A DNA stretch of 64,000 nt from Candidatus Eisenbacteria bacterium. Lineage in GTDB: Bacteria; Orphanbacterota; Orphanbacteria; Orphanbacterales; Orphanbacteraceae. Below the pieces are notes generated by a model, which was not told the origin of the DNA, did not search any database, and worked only from the letters and a program-made list of their open reading frames with translations. The position numbers and the translations under genes were made by a program. This document shows positions 44,801-51,894 of this stretch, piece by piece; the stretch's first letter is position 1; every line of letters starts with the position of its first letter. The DNA is taken from positions 62,001 through 126,000 of the forward strand of contig JAFGGD010000046.1 of assembly GCA_016930695.1 (NCBI GenBank), read 5' to 3'.

Positions 44801-45206
44801 TCCTGTTGCTGATGAAGAAGACGCTCTTGCCGTCGGGAGACCAGTCGACGACCAGGTCGATGAAGGGGCTCCAGGTGAGCCGCCGCGGCTCGCCGCCGTC
44901 GGCGGGGATGACGAACACGTCCGTGTTGCCGTCATAGGATCCGGTGAAGGCGATCCACTTCCCGTCGGGCGAGAAACGCGGAAAGACCTCCGATCCCACG
45001 TGGGTGGTGATCCTCCGCACCTGCTCTCCATAAGATGTGCAGGTCCAGAGGTCTCCTTCCGCGGTGAACACCAACCGATCGCCGTGGATGTCCGGGTCCA
45101 TCAGATACCCGGAACGGGCCTCCGCGAAAGGCGCGGCCGCCCCGAAGGCGCAGAGGGCGACCGATAGCGCGAACAGACGAATAAACAAGGTGTTCCAGTG
45201 TCTCAT
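41877..45206 (-). CDS. tricorn-type S41 protease with WD40-like propeller and PDZ domains
   Basis: A 1109-residue exported protease. A signal peptide (~8-30) precedes two beta-propeller blocks made of TolB/WD40-like repeats (~35-690; repeated FSPDGKWIAF-type strands). An unusually long Asp/Glu/Lys-rich insertion lies at ~545-575. A tricorn core and PDZ domain follow (~740-850), then an S41 domain with the nucleophile Ser near residue 988 in NEFAGSDGDIG. Tricorn homologs trim peptides downstream of larger proteases; the signal peptide places this one in the envelope. AAGG precedes the ATG at 45206. It is bounded by terminators on both sides, so it is monocistronic. Confidence 0.92.
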   Translation of the reverse strand: MRHWNTLFIRLFALSVALCAFGAAAPFAEARSGYLMDPDIHGDRLVFTAEGDLWTCTSYGEQVRRITTHVGSEVFPRFSPDGKWIAFTGSYDGNTDVFVIPADGGEPRRLTWSPFIDLVVDWSPDGKSVFFISNRNTLMRTAALWSVPVAGGDPQEVPIGYVHDFSVDPLTGRYAFTRLRGGGTWKRYRGGTAPEIWVGDPERSDYRNVTGFDGIDHNPMWHGGRIWFLRDQGGTMNIWSMRPDGSELKRHTDYGKWDIRHAAMGPEGKIVFTAAGDIHLFDTAKGTDEVIPIDIPSERLRTRVRYPDPGRYVSSFALSPDGERVAVVARGEIFSIPVEKGITLPLTRGSGARERWIDFDPKGKRVLYVSDDKGEERMVSADAWGRGEEKEIAVPVESNWLFPPIYSPDGKWIAFADQTQSLRVVPADGGEAQLVDRGTIDEIREYAWSPDGRWLAYAKNHETEFSSIFIYDTKDRKTRRVTSELADDYSPSWDPDGRYLYFLSQRAVQPFQGMRDYETVTLYPSLVYAILLRPDVENPFLEMEGLPPGDEEDDKAEKDEKKKDDDEEKGGEDEAVEPVEIDFTGIEERTLELPVDPGRYYNLQATTDKVFFESWPHFDRTGEFRKGKRSAELMAFDWEEKEAEKFLGGVTHFELNPKAGKMVVAKGEGDLYVIGASSKPGDDLSDAAVSFENVHIELDPLDEWRQIYYEGWRMMRDFYWDEGMHGVDWKAVGDQYAALLPRISTREELQDLMKEVIGELCNSHTYIWGGDSGVKVPSRSNGDLGAVLVREGSAYRVQRIYRASMVDRIRSPLDEPGVNVKEGEYILAVNRLPFPADRPFEASLEELAGKKVLLTVNDRNDPKGAREIVIEPMDSGDAFRLHYHDWVRRNREYVAEKSGGKIAYVHIPDMGGWGLSEFDKWFYPQLDKEGMVVDFRWNGGGNVSQMIVSRLLRKPIMWGRSRGGGVSSYPDKLLNGPFVALTNEFAGSDGDIGPNAIQLTGAAPVIGKRSWGGVVGIRGDKPFVDGGMETQPEYAHWDRVRGWGMENRGVDPDIEVENLPQDLGRGVDAQLDRAIQEVLRLHAEHPPVKPEFGPAPDYSREAFRKELNR

Positions 45207-45383
45207 CCTTCTTGATTCTCCTTTCCCTTCCCGCGGGAGGATCCGGTGGGCCGCCGGTGGCTTCCATGGAACAATATCACTTATTAAGACGGAGCCGGTC
45301 GGAGAAAGATCCCCGTTTTTTTGATCGGACCGCCGGGGACGATGCGGCGGCCGATCGAGTCCGCGAAAGAGGCGCGGCGGGTG

Positions 45384-45420
45384 AAAAAAGGGCGCCGCGG
45401 CCTTCTCGCCCGCGACGCCC
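45384..45420 (-). terminator. intrinsic terminator after porin gene
   Basis: An 11-bp stem with one mismatch (45390-45400 with 45410-45420), a 9-nt loop and TTTTTT (45389-45384) on the minus strand form a strong rho-independent terminator for the porin gene ending at 45449. Confidence 0.9.
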
Positions 45421-45448
45421 TTGATGTCGAACAAGCCGATTCGCCGGC

Positions 45449-46546
45449 TTACAGGAAAATCTGCATCTGCACGACGAACTTGTCGTTGGTGACCTCGTTC
45501 TGCCCGTCGTCCTCGGTCACCGTGGAGAAAGAGGCGCTCGCCTTCCAGTTGTTCTTGTGGAAGTAGTAGTTGGCGCCGGCGGTGATCTCCGTGTCCTCGG
45601 GGTCCCCCTCGTAATCGATCGTGGAGAAGCGGCCGAAGAGTTGAACCTTCTCCGCGGTCGGGATCGGGAAAACGGCGGCCTGGACGTAGAAGCCGTTGTC
45701 CGTCGACTCGGCGCCGCCGTCCGGCTCGGTCTTCCGGCTGAAGTACTCCGCCTGGGCGATCACCTTCCGCCAGTTGAAGACCGCCTCGCCGCCGAAACCG
45801 GTCATGTCCGTCACCGGATCGGTGGTGGTGGCGTCGGTCTTGTTCAGGTAGAACTTGCCGCCGATGGAGAGGAGCGGATCTTCGGGCTTCGCCAGGCCGG
45901 TCTCGTCGCAGGCGAGCGCGCCGAGGGGATGGAGAAGCACCTTGCCGGCATAGAGGAAGTTGGTGTCGTCGTTCACCCTGGCGCTGCCGCCGTTCCCGTT
46001 CCAGGCCCCCACTTCGTACTCGACCAGGTGATCCTGGAAGGAGCCGACCGCCTTGAGGCCCGTGTCGAACTTGAGGGAGAACTCACCCGTTACGATGCTG
46101 ACGTCCGGCGTGAGTCTCTTCATCCATCCCGTCAGGTAGCCGCGGGAATACCCGGTCTTCTGGCGGCCCGCGCGAAGCTGGAACTCGTCGGCGAACTCGT
46201 AATCCAGTCGGGCGTGGAGGAGCTTGACCTGCGTGGTGGTCGCGTTTGACAGTTCATATTGAAAATAATATTTGAGCCGCGGATCGACCACGCTACCTTT
46301 GAAGATGATCCTGGCTTTCTCGACGCTGAGCTCGGGCTTCTCTTCCCCTACCTCGGGCATGTAAACCTGGAGACGCTGCTGCATCCCGCCGGTGAAGAGG
46401 AAAGAGTAATTTCCCGTTTCATCGACGATCTGAAAACCGTTCTTCCAGCCGGTGAAAGAACAGTCCTTCCCCGCCGACGCGATCGCCGGCAGCGCCGCGA
46501 TCAACACCGCCGCCAAGATCGCGGAAACCAACATGGTTCTCTTCAT
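45449..46546 (-). CDS. phosphate-selective (OprO/OprP-type) porin
   Basis: A 365-residue outer-membrane barrel. The signal peptide is ~1-25. The family start FSFLFTGGMQQRLQVYM-like strand, VEKARIIFKGSVVDPRLKYYFQYEL, and LRAGRQKTGYSRGYLTGW (the OprO/P-type repeat) are present. The C-terminus VVQMQIFL ends in an aromatic-aliphatic barrel signal. These porins take up anions such as phosphate or polyphosphate. GGGGAGG lies upstream of the ATG at 46546. Palindromic sequence lies ~92 nt upstream (separate entry); a PHO box could not be read convincingly. Confidence 0.82.
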   Translation of the reverse strand: MKRTMLVSAILAAVLIAALPAIASAGKDCSFTGWKNGFQIVDETGNYSFLFTGGMQQRLQVYMPEVGEEKPELSVEKARIIFKGSVVDPRLKYYFQYELSNATTTQVKLLHARLDYEFADEFQLRAGRQKTGYSRGYLTGWMKRLTPDVSIVTGEFSLKFDTGLKAVGSFQDHLVEYEVGAWNGNGGSARVNDDTNFLYAGKVLLHPLGALACDETGLAKPEDPLLSIGGKFYLNKTDATTTDPVTDMTGFGGEAVFNWRKVIAQAEYFSRKTEPDGGAESTDNGFYVQAAVFPIPTAEKVQLFGRFSTIDYEGDPEDTEITAGANYYFHKNNWKASASFSTVTEDDGQNEVTNDKFVVQMQIFL

Positions 46547-46637
46547 TCGGTACCTCCCCATTCCTTCCCCCACCAGCGGGGGAAAACATTTCCGCTCGCC
46601 TCCCGCGAGAATAGTCGAAACACCCCCCCCTTGATCA

Positions 46638-46649
46638 ACAGAATTCTGT
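46638..46649. promoter_or_regulatory. 12-bp perfect palindrome near porin promoter
   Basis: ACAGAATTCTGT is a perfect dyad ~92 bp upstream of the porin start. It is flanked by CTTGAT (46630-46635) and ATCAAG (46665-46670) as a second, wider inverted pair. It is a candidate operator. Confidence 0.35.
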
Positions 46650-46792
46650 CTATAACAGCATGAAATCAAGAGATTTCCCGTGTTGAGGTTTTCAAACGGT
46701 ATCCTTTCGGTTTAACTCGTATTCACCCGCGCGCTTCTCTTTCGATTCGCCGGACCGGATGCGCGACGAAGACTCGCTCGGCGAGAGCCCTG

Positions 46793-46821
46793 TTGGATCG
46801 CGCCCTTCCTTGTATTATGAT
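46793..46821 (+). promoter_or_regulatory. predicted promoter
   Basis: TTGGAT (46793-46798), a 17-nt spacer and TATGAT (46816-46821) lie ~110 nt before the acetolactate-synthase-like gene. Confidence 0.5.
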
Positions 46822-46930
46822 TTTCTCGTGACGAATCGGAGACGCGCCCGCCGGGGACGGAGAGAACGCCCGGGAGCGGAGCGCCGAAACCGAGCGGATA
46901 CCGCCGCCGTCACGGACCGGGGGGAGCTTC

Positions 46931-48628
46931 ATGAAGGCATCCGACCTGTTTCTCCGCGCCCTGGAAGAGGAGGGAGTGGAGTACATCTTCGGAGTCCCGG
47001 GCGAGGAGAACGCGGACATCATGATCTCCCTCCTCGACTCGCCGATCCGGTTCATCATGAATCGGCACGAGCAGGGCTCCGCTTTTCAGGCGGATCTGTA
47101 CGGGCGGTTCACGCGCAAGCCCGGCGTCTGTCTGGGCACGCTGGGACCGGGGGCGACCAACCTGGTCACCGGCGTGGCGAACGCCCACTTCGACCGGTCT
47201 CCGGTGGTGGCGATCACCGGACAGGCGCCGACCCGCCGCCTCCACAAGGAATCGCACCAGAACATGAACGCCGTCGCTCTCTTCGCGCCGATCACCAAAT
47301 GGTCTACGTCGGTGCGCCGGGCGGAGAACATCCCCGAGGTTATTCGCAAGGCATTCAAGCTCGCCACCACCGAGAAGTCCGGAGCGGTGCACATCGAGCT
47401 TCCCGAGGACATCGCGCGAAGCGAGACCGACGCGGTCCCCCTGCCGGTGCCGTCCATGGAGCTTCGAAGGCCCGCGGCGGACGAAAAGGCGGTGGAGCGG
47501 ACCGTCGAGATCCTCCGGGCGGCGAAGAAGCCGATCGTCCTCGCCGGCAACGGATGCATCCGCCGGCGCGCCTCGAAGCAGCTCAAACGTTTCGTCGAAC
47601 GCACCGGCGTGATGGTGACGCACACATTTATGGGTAAAGGGGCGATCGATGACAGGGACGCCCATTCGCTCTTCACCGCCGGACTCGGCTCACGGGACCA
47701 TGTGACCGAGGCTTTCGAGAAGGCGGACGTGGTGATCTGCATCGGTTACGACATGATCGAGTGGCACCCGGAGCGGTGGAACCGGGGGCTGGACAAGAAA
47801 ATCATTCACATCGACTTCGAGCCCGCCGAGGTGGACGACCACTACCAATGCGAAGTGGAGATCGTCTCCGACATCGCCTCGGCGCTCGCCCGCATCAACG
47901 AGCGGATCGGCGACTCGGTCCGCTTCGACTATCCCTTGCTCACTCATATCCGCGACCACCTGGTCTACGAACTCGGATTTCCGGAACTCGCCTGCTGTCC
48001 CCACGACGACATCGATCGCGAGGCGGCCGCCAAGGCGCGGTCGGACGGTTTTCCGATGAAGCCGCAGAGAATTCTCCGCGACCTCCGGCTCCTCATGGAC
48101 GAGCAGGACATCCTGATCTCCGACGTGGGCGCCCACAAGATGTGGATCGCCCGCCACTATCCGGTTTACGCGCCGAACACCTGCGTCATCTCCAACGGGT
48201 TCGCCTCCATGGGGATCGCGCTCCCCGGCGCGATCAGCGCCAAGATGGTTTATCCGGAACAGAAAGTGGTCGGCCTCTCCGGCGACGGCGGCTTCATGAT
48301 GAACCTGCAGGAGCTGGCCACGGCGGTGCAGTATCGCGTCCCCTGCGTCATCCTGGTTTGGGAGGACGGCGGGTACGGACTGATCGAGTGGAACCAAGAG
48401 CTGCACTTCGGCCGCTCCTCCCACGTGCGATTCCGGAACCCGGACCTGGTGAACCTCGCCGCCGCCTTCGGCGCCCGCGCTTTCCGGGTCGAGTCGGCCG
48501 AGGGTTTCTCCGAAGCGATGCGCGAGGCATTCACCGAGCGGGAGCGGCCGAGCGTGGTCGTCGTCCCTGTGGACTACTCCGAGAACCGGCGGCTGACGGA
48601 GCGGCTCGGCCGGCTGATCACCCATTGA
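46931..48628 (+). CDS. acetolactate-synthase-like ThDP enzyme, large subunit
   Basis: A 565-residue thiamine-diphosphate enzyme with three domains. The catalytic Glu lies in FGVPGEENADI (~25). The FAD or middle-domain region includes HTFMGKGAIDDRD (~209). The C-terminal ThDP motif is GLSGDGGFMMNLQELATAVQ (GDG...N, ~454-473). It resembles the GEEN-type acetolactate synthase large subunits that condense pyruvate. No ilvN-type small subunit is adjacent, so it may be catabolic or stand-alone, or be a related carboligase. It probably forms an operon with the dehydrogenase 55 nt downstream. Confidence 0.83.
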   Translation: MKASDLFLRALEEEGVEYIFGVPGEENADIMISLLDSPIRFIMNRHEQGSAFQADLYGRFTRKPGVCLGTLGPGATNLVTGVANAHFDRSPVVAITGQAPTRRLHKESHQNMNAVALFAPITKWSTSVRRAENIPEVIRKAFKLATTEKSGAVHIELPEDIARSETDAVPLPVPSMELRRPAADEKAVERTVEILRAAKKPIVLAGNGCIRRRASKQLKRFVERTGVMVTHTFMGKGAIDDRDAHSLFTAGLGSRDHVTEAFEKADVVICIGYDMIEWHPERWNRGLDKKIIHIDFEPAEVDDHYQCEVEIVSDIASALARINERIGDSVRFDYPLLTHIRDHLVYELGFPELACCPHDDIDREAAAKARSDGFPMKPQRILRDLRLLMDEQDILISDVGAHKMWIARHYPVYAPNTCVISNGFASMGIALPGAISAKMVYPEQKVVGLSGDGGFMMNLQELATAVQYRVPCVILVWEDGGYGLIEWNQELHFGRSSHVRFRNPDLVNLAAAFGARAFRVESAEGFSEAMREAFTERERPSVVVVPVDYSENRRLTERLGRLITH

Positions 48629-48683
48629 CCCATTCCGCCGCGGGCAGAAGCGGGCCGCCCCGCCGTCCCGGCCGAGGAACGTC

Positions 48684-49904
48684 TTGAAGGGCGAGGAGCC
48701 ACGAGTCATCACCGTGGAGGACCGCGAGGCCGGGCTCCTCGGCTGGGTCGTTATCGACAGCGCGGTGGCGGGACAATCGAGCGGCGGCCTCCGCATGCAT
48801 CCGCGGGTGGACGACACCGAACTCCGTCTCCTCGCCCGGACCATGACGCGCAAGTACGCATTCCTGGGAATGCCGAAGGGGGGCGCCAAGGCGGGGATCC
48901 GTCACGACCCCGAGGACGACCCGGAGCGCGTGTTCGATCTACTGGCCCGGTTCGGCAGGGTGATCCGCCCGCTCATTCTCTCTCGCGCGTACATACCCGG
49001 ACCGGACATGGGAACCGACGACGAGAGGATCCGCGCCCTCTTCCGGGCGAGCGGCGCTCCGTTCCGTCCGGGGGACCTGTGGCGTTACGAGCTGTCCGGA
49101 CGCTTCACCGCCGCCGGCGTAACGGAAAGCTTCTTTCGCGCCGTCGCCGCCCTCGGGATTCCGGAAAAGGACCTGTCCGTCGCCGTGGAAGGGGTGGGCG
49201 CCGTCGGTTTGGAGGCGGCGCGGATGCTCGCCCGCCGCGGAGTACGGATCGCGGCGATCGCGAACGCCTACGGCCGGATCGCGAAAGCCGGCGGGATCGA
49301 TCCCGAGGACTGGGCCGGTTTCGCCCGCCGCGCCGGCTGTGAGAAGATCGCCGGGTTTCCCGGCGCGACTCCATTGACGCACGAAGAATTTCTCGCCCTA
49401 CCGGTGACGGCCTTCCTTCCGTGCGCGACGATCCATACCATCGACGAGAAGGATGCGGGACGCCTCGCCGCGCCGGTGATCGTCCCCGGCGCCAACGACC
49501 CCCTCGCCCCCGGCGCCCGATCGGCGCTGGAGGCGCGGGGCGTACTCGTCCTTCCCGACTTCGTCGTGAACGCCGGAGGTGTTCTCGGGGGCGCGCTCGC
49601 CCACGCCGGCATCGGCGAGACGGAGGTTCTGGAGCGAACGTCGGCGCTGATCGGCGACGTCGTGGAGCATCTCCTCCGGCGGTCCGACTCGCTCGGCGCG
49701 GCGCCGGCGGCTCTCGCGGAGCGGCTCGCCCACACCCGCAGGGAACGCGCGGTCCGGGGGCTCCGCCCCCGCCTTCTCCTCCTCGGCCTCGTACTGCAAC
49801 GGACCGGCCTTCTCTTCCCCGCGGCGCGGCGGGCGGCGGCGCGGCGTTACGCCGCCGGGCTCGCGAAGAGCCTGGCGCGCGACATCGATGCGATTCGTAC
49901 TTAA
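48684..49904 (+). CDS. Glu/Leu/Phe/Val dehydrogenase family protein
   Basis: A 406-residue NAD(P)-dependent amino-acid dehydrogenase. The glycine-rich substrate loop has the catalytic Lys in MPKGGAKAGIRHDP (~63-76), the GPDMGTDDERI motif follows (~106-116), and the Rossmann domain starts with VAVEGVGAVGLEAARMLARRG (~163-183). The VVNAGGVLGGALAH segment near ~295 is also family-typical. It is slightly shorter at the N-terminus than GdhA. The TTG start at 48684 follows GAGGAA. Whether it uses glutamate or branched-chain amino acids is not readable; adjacency to an acetolactate-synthase-like gene favours branched-chain metabolism but is only positional. Confidence 0.87.
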   Translation: MKGEEPRVITVEDREAGLLGWVVIDSAVAGQSSGGLRMHPRVDDTELRLLARTMTRKYAFLGMPKGGAKAGIRHDPEDDPERVFDLLARFGRVIRPLILSRAYIPGPDMGTDDERIRALFRASGAPFRPGDLWRYELSGRFTAAGVTESFFRAVAALGIPEKDLSVAVEGVGAVGLEAARMLARRGVRIAAIANAYGRIAKAGGIDPEDWAGFARRAGCEKIAGFPGATPLTHEEFLALPVTAFLPCATIHTIDEKDAGRLAAPVIVPGANDPLAPGARSALEARGVLVLPDFVVNAGGVLGGALAHAGIGETEVLERTSALIGDVVEHLLRRSDSLGAAPAALAERLAHTRRERAVRGLRPRLLLLGLVLQRTGLLFPAARRAAARRYAAGLAKSLARDIDAIRT

Positions 49905-49908
49905 ATAG

Positions 49909-50964
49909 TTAATCGTCGCCGTAGGGATAGGAGGCGGGCTCCGCGTCCGCGTCGGGCCCGAACGGCTCGATCGCCGCCGCCGGACCGCGGAAAACGGCGC
50001 GCAGGCGACGCAGGCTCTCCCGGGCGAATACATGGAAGGCGGCGGCTCCGAGGACGAGACCGAGCAGAAAATCCATGCCGAAGGCGGCCGGGAGGAAGAG
50101 GGGGCGCTTCTCGGCCACGGTGCGCCAGAGGTCGTGGTTGCAGGCGAGGTAGACGGCGAGCCCCGCCCCGGTGAGGACGAGGGCGTGGGGAGCGAGCGCC
50201 GCGAAGGGGAGCGCGACGACCGCCGCCGTCGCGGCGAGCCTGCCCACCGCACGGCGGGGCGTACTCAGGTAATCGTCGAAAATCCGGTGCGTGAACCAGA
50301 TCTCCACCCAGAGCGATCCGCGCGTGAAGTGGTCCTTTACGTTCTTACGGAGCGTGACGGGGAAGTGGTGCCGTACCCGCACGGCCCGATTCAGATAGAT
50401 CGGCGTTCGCTTCGAGATCCGCCGGCCCAGCTCCAAATCCTCCATGCAGGGGAGATCGTAGCGGTCGTCGAACCCGCCGCTTTCGAGATAGAGGTCCCTC
50501 CGGAAGGCGGCCACCGCCGCCCAGAGCAACGTCACCCGCCGCACCTCGGGGAAAGAGCGGTAATAACTGTAGCACTGAAGAGCCTTGTAGAGCGGCCAGG
50601 CGCCCCGGTTCGCCGGCTCCGGGTCGTAGACGCCGATCATGACCGAGCGCTCCGGATGCTCCCGGAAAAAGCGCGCCGTTCTCTCGAGCGTATCCGACCA
50701 AACGACCACGTCCGCGTCGAGGAAAAGAAGGACATCACCCCGCGCCTCCCGGGCGCCCAGGTTGCGCGCCGCCGAGGGTCCGCCGTTGCGCGGCATCCGG
50801 AAATAGCGGACGCCGAAGGGGCGGATCGCCTCCACCGTGTCGTCCGTGGAAAGGTCGTCCACCACGAGGATCTCGCAGTCGTCGAAACCGGACCCGCGGA
50901 TGGAACGGAGCAGCTTGACCAGGGTCCGGGAGGAATTGTAAGTGGGGATAATGATGGAGAGCAT
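49909..50964 (-). CDS. family 2 glycosyltransferase with C-terminal membrane segments
   Basis: A 351-residue GT2 enzyme. The GT-A fold starts with MLSIIIPTYNSSRTL, the nucleotide-sugar Asp pair is in VVDDLSTD (~35-42), the DxD motif is FLDADVV (~82-88) and the catalytic-base ED motif is CMEDLELGRR (~169-178). Residues ~235-300 hold two hydrophobic helices, anchoring it to the inner membrane. It likely transfers a sugar to a lipid-linked or surface glycan. It is divergent from the methyltransferase gene and shares the operator-like repeat at 50998-51025. Confidence 0.9.
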   Translation of the reverse strand: MLSIIIPTYNSSRTLVKLLRSIRGSGFDDCEILVVDDLSTDDTVEAIRPFGVRYFRMPRNGGPSAARNLGAREARGDVLLFLDADVVVWSDTLERTARFFREHPERSVMIGVYDPEPANRGAWPLYKALQCYSYYRSFPEVRRVTLLWAAVAAFRRDLYLESGGFDDRYDLPCMEDLELGRRISKRTPIYLNRAVRVRHHFPVTLRKNVKDHFTRGSLWVEIWFTHRIFDDYLSTPRRAVGRLAATAAVVALPFAALAPHALVLTGAGLAVYLACNHDLWRTVAEKRPLFLPAAFGMDFLLGLVLGAAAFHVFARESLRRLRAVFRGPAAAIEPFGPDADAEPASYPYGDD

Positions 50965-50997
50965 GGACCCTCTCGCTTTGTCCTTTGCCCGATGGAT

Positions 50998-51025
50998 AAC
51001 CTAACGTAAGGTTTGTGCAACCTTA
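50998..51025. promoter_or_regulatory. three alternating half-sites, candidate divergent operator
   Basis: AACCT (50998-51002), AGGTT (51009-51013) and AACCT (51019-51023) alternate in orientation with start-to-start spacing of 11 and 10 bp, about one helical turn. The latter two form a perfect 7-5-7 inverted repeat (51007-51025). It lies between the divergent glycosyltransferase and methyltransferase starts. Confidence 0.4.
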
Positions 51026-51072
51026 TCCGCCGGCGGCGGCGGAGGCAATCTTTTTCGGAGACCGGAGAAACC

Positions 51073-51894
51073 TTGGAAAGCGGCTATTGGGACCGCGTCG
51101 CGGAGCGGATGGAGGCGGGCTACCACCTGGACCCGGTGATGGCGCGCCACAAGAGAAAGGTCCACCTGGACCTTCTCCGCGAGTGGTGCCCCGCCACGGC
51201 CGGGGAGCGGGTTCTGAAAACGGACCTCTTCGAGGAGGCCCTCGCCGAAGACCGGATCCTTCCCGACTGGCCCGACCCGGAGGGGGACGCGCGCGTCTTC
51301 GGCGTGGACATCGCGCCGCGCATCGCCGCGGGCGCGGCGCGGCGTCTCGGCGGGCGGCGATCGAGGCCGGTCCACGTCGCCGCGGGAGACGCCCTTCGCC
51401 TCCCCTTCCGGGACGGCGCCTTCGACGTGGTATATAGCTGTTCCACACTCGATCACTTTCCGGAACGAGCGGCCCTGCTCCGCGGGATCGCCGAGGCGGC
51501 CCGGGTTCTGCGGCCGGGAGGGCGCCTCATCGTCGCGCTCGACAACCCGGAGGCGCTTTTCCATCCGCTCGCCCGGCTGTTCGATCGGCTCGGCGTGTTG
51601 CGTTTCCGCCTCGGCGAGACTCTGTCCGGAGAGCGGCTCGAGGAGGAGCTGGCCCGGCTCGGGCTCCGCGTGCTCGACCGAAGGAACATATTTCACGTAC
51701 CAAGGGTTTGGTGTTCCGCGTTGCTGGGCGCGCTCCGGGTTCTTCGCATCCCGGCGGACCGCTTCGCCGGCGACCGGTTGGAGAGGATGGAGCGGGCCGG
51801 ACGGAAAAGGAAGGGACGACGGACCGCGTGGTACGTGGCGGCGCTCGCCCGTCTCCCCGAGGAGAAGGACGAAACGGCGGGGGAGTCGCGATGA
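51073..51894 (+). CDS. class I SAM-dependent methyltransferase
   Basis: A 273-residue methyltransferase. The SAM-binding glycine region is replaced by GERVLKTDLFEEAL (~45-58), so motif I is degenerate; FGVDIAPRIAAGAARR (~80) supplies the adenine-binding acidic turn. VAAGDALRLPFRDGAFDVVYSCSTLDHF (~102-129) and LRPGGRLIVALDNPEA (~149-164) match the rest of the fold. The chosen start is TTG at 51073 after a GGAG-rich stretch; an upstream TTG at 51013 would run through the operator-like repeat. Overlap (ATGA) with the next gene shows coupling. Confidence 0.8.
   Translation: MESGYWDRVAERMEAGYHLDPVMARHKRKVHLDLLREWCPATAGERVLKTDLFEEALAEDRILPDWPDPEGDARVFGVDIAPRIAAGAARRLGGRRSRPVHVAAGDALRLPFRDGAFDVVYSCSTLDHFPERAALLRGIAEAARVLRPGGRLIVALDNPEALFHPLARLFDRLGVLRFRLGETLSGERLEEELARLGLRVLDRRNIFHVPRVWCSALLGALRVLRIPADRFAGDRLERMERAGRKRKGRRTAWYVAALARLPEEKDETAGESR

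Larger units (their letters stand above)
46547..46930. other. divergent regulatory region
   Basis: The 384-bp gap separates the divergent porin and acetolactate-synthase-like genes. It holds a palindrome and a plus-strand promoter (entered separately). A low-G+C island lies at about 46630-46725. No small gene is supported. Confidence 0.55.

Noticed and set aside
41271-45167. A 1298-codon plus-strand open frame opposite the tricorn-type gene
   Set aside because: It is a mirror of a clear protease gene in GC-rich DNA, lacks a ribosome site and gives a protein with no recognisable domain. The same holds for long antisense frames at 1013-2614, 12294-13517, 14318-16189, 20601-22514, 23345-25513 and 31502-33307.
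46630-46670. PHO box upstream of the OprO/P-type porin
   Set aside because: CTGTCTATAA resembles one half-site, but the second direct repeat at 11-bp spacing is not present.
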